NCBI GenBank assembly: GCA_017408685.1
Contig: JAFQUE010000033.1
Span: 1 to 40,810 of the forward strand
DNA length: 40,810 bases
Source of the DNA: Bacteroidaceae bacterium
Lineage (GTDB): Bacteria > Bacteroidota > Bacteroidia > Bacteroidales > Bacteroidaceae
Direction of reading: 5' to 3'
A program made the translations under genes and the position numbers. How positions within the stretch are numbered: position 1 is the stretch's first letter; the number at the start of each line of letters is the position of its first letter. Under the pieces are notes generated by a model. It had not been told where the DNA came from and ran no database searches. It was given only the letters and a program-made list of their open reading frames with translations. Below, in pieces: positions 40,793-40,810 of this stretch.

Positions 40793-40810
40793 ATGCGAAG
40801 TACATTTAAG
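40793..40810 (+). CDS. Probable tyrosine site-specific recombinase, first six codons (cut by window edge)
   Basis: Only ATG CGA AGT ACA TTT AAG (MRSTFK) is inside the window. That hexapeptide is the usual opening of Bacteroides phage-integrase-family proteins, such as those of conjugative transposons and shufflons (MRSTFKVLFYLKR-type starts, from memory). A -7 promoter box lies about 20 nt upstream. With six residues the call is tentative. It fits the AT-rich, accessory-looking neighbourhood and the inverted repeats just upstream. Confidence 0.45.

Noticed and set aside
1-40810. tRNA, rRNA, insertion sequences or riboswitches
   Set aside because: I looked in all gaps for cloverleaf or T-loop sequences, transposase motifs and long terminal inverted repeats and found none that I could support.

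Overview
The window is chromosomal DNA of a Bacteroidales bacterium, most likely Bacteroidaceae. The evidence is the recurrent Bacteroides-type promoter (TTTG about 20 bp upstream of TAnnTTTG), an RprY/RprX-like two-component pair, EF-G2, GldE, Bacteroidetes-restricted families (DUF4827, DUF4924, DUF4249) and the scarcity of strong Shine-Dalgarno sites. I could not run a search; family names rest on motifs and on recognition of the translated sequences.

Layout. (1) 1-3.0 kb: the start of rpsF at the left edge, a 59-aa membrane protein, and the response regulator/sensor kinase pair. (2) 3.0-9.1 kb: an EF-G paralogue that lacks the catalytic switch-II histidine, divergent hemW, a winged-helix regulator with a membrane partner behind a palindromic operator-like site, and glmM. 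(3) 9.1-20.0 kb: a long run of minus-strand genes, mostly housekeeping (DUF4827 lipoprotein, nrnA, comEC, rpe, fmt, a ClC channel/transporter, tsaC, prfC, DUF4924, a LysE-type exporter). The stretch from the LysE gene to comEC has gaps of 23 nt or less and is probably one operon. (4) 20.1-25.6 kb: a DUF308-like membrane protein, a phosphopantetheinyl transferase, gldE and ssb on the minus strand; HU, a 29-aa very basic protein and RNase G on the plus strand. (5) 25.6-36.1 kb: a three-gene glycosyltransferase operon divergent from a flippase, an M23 peptidase, a C69 peptidase and a phosphoglucomutase. This looks like a small envelope-glycan module next to precursor metabolism. (6) 36.1-40.8 kb: a DUF4249 lipoprotein with its TonB-dependent receptor, an acidic orphan lipoprotein, and at the right edge what looks like the first six codons of a Bacteroides-type tyrosine recombinase. 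This last part is the most accessory-looking region.

The observations most worth a second look are the histidine-to-alanine change in EF-G2, a ClC protein with a channel-type valine at the internal proton-glutamate position, a ComEC whose C-terminal hydrolase domain has lost its metal ligands, a perfect 60-nt palindrome behind the phosphoglucomutase gene, a terminator-like hairpin set almost against the start codon of the TonB receptor, a palindrome over the predicted start site of the regulator/membrane operon, and nested inverted repeats in front of the edge recombinase. I did not find one clearly new multi-gene system. The best candidates for undescribed function are the DUF4249/TonB receptor/acidic lipoprotein/recombinase end and the small glycosyltransferase-flippase-M23 module.
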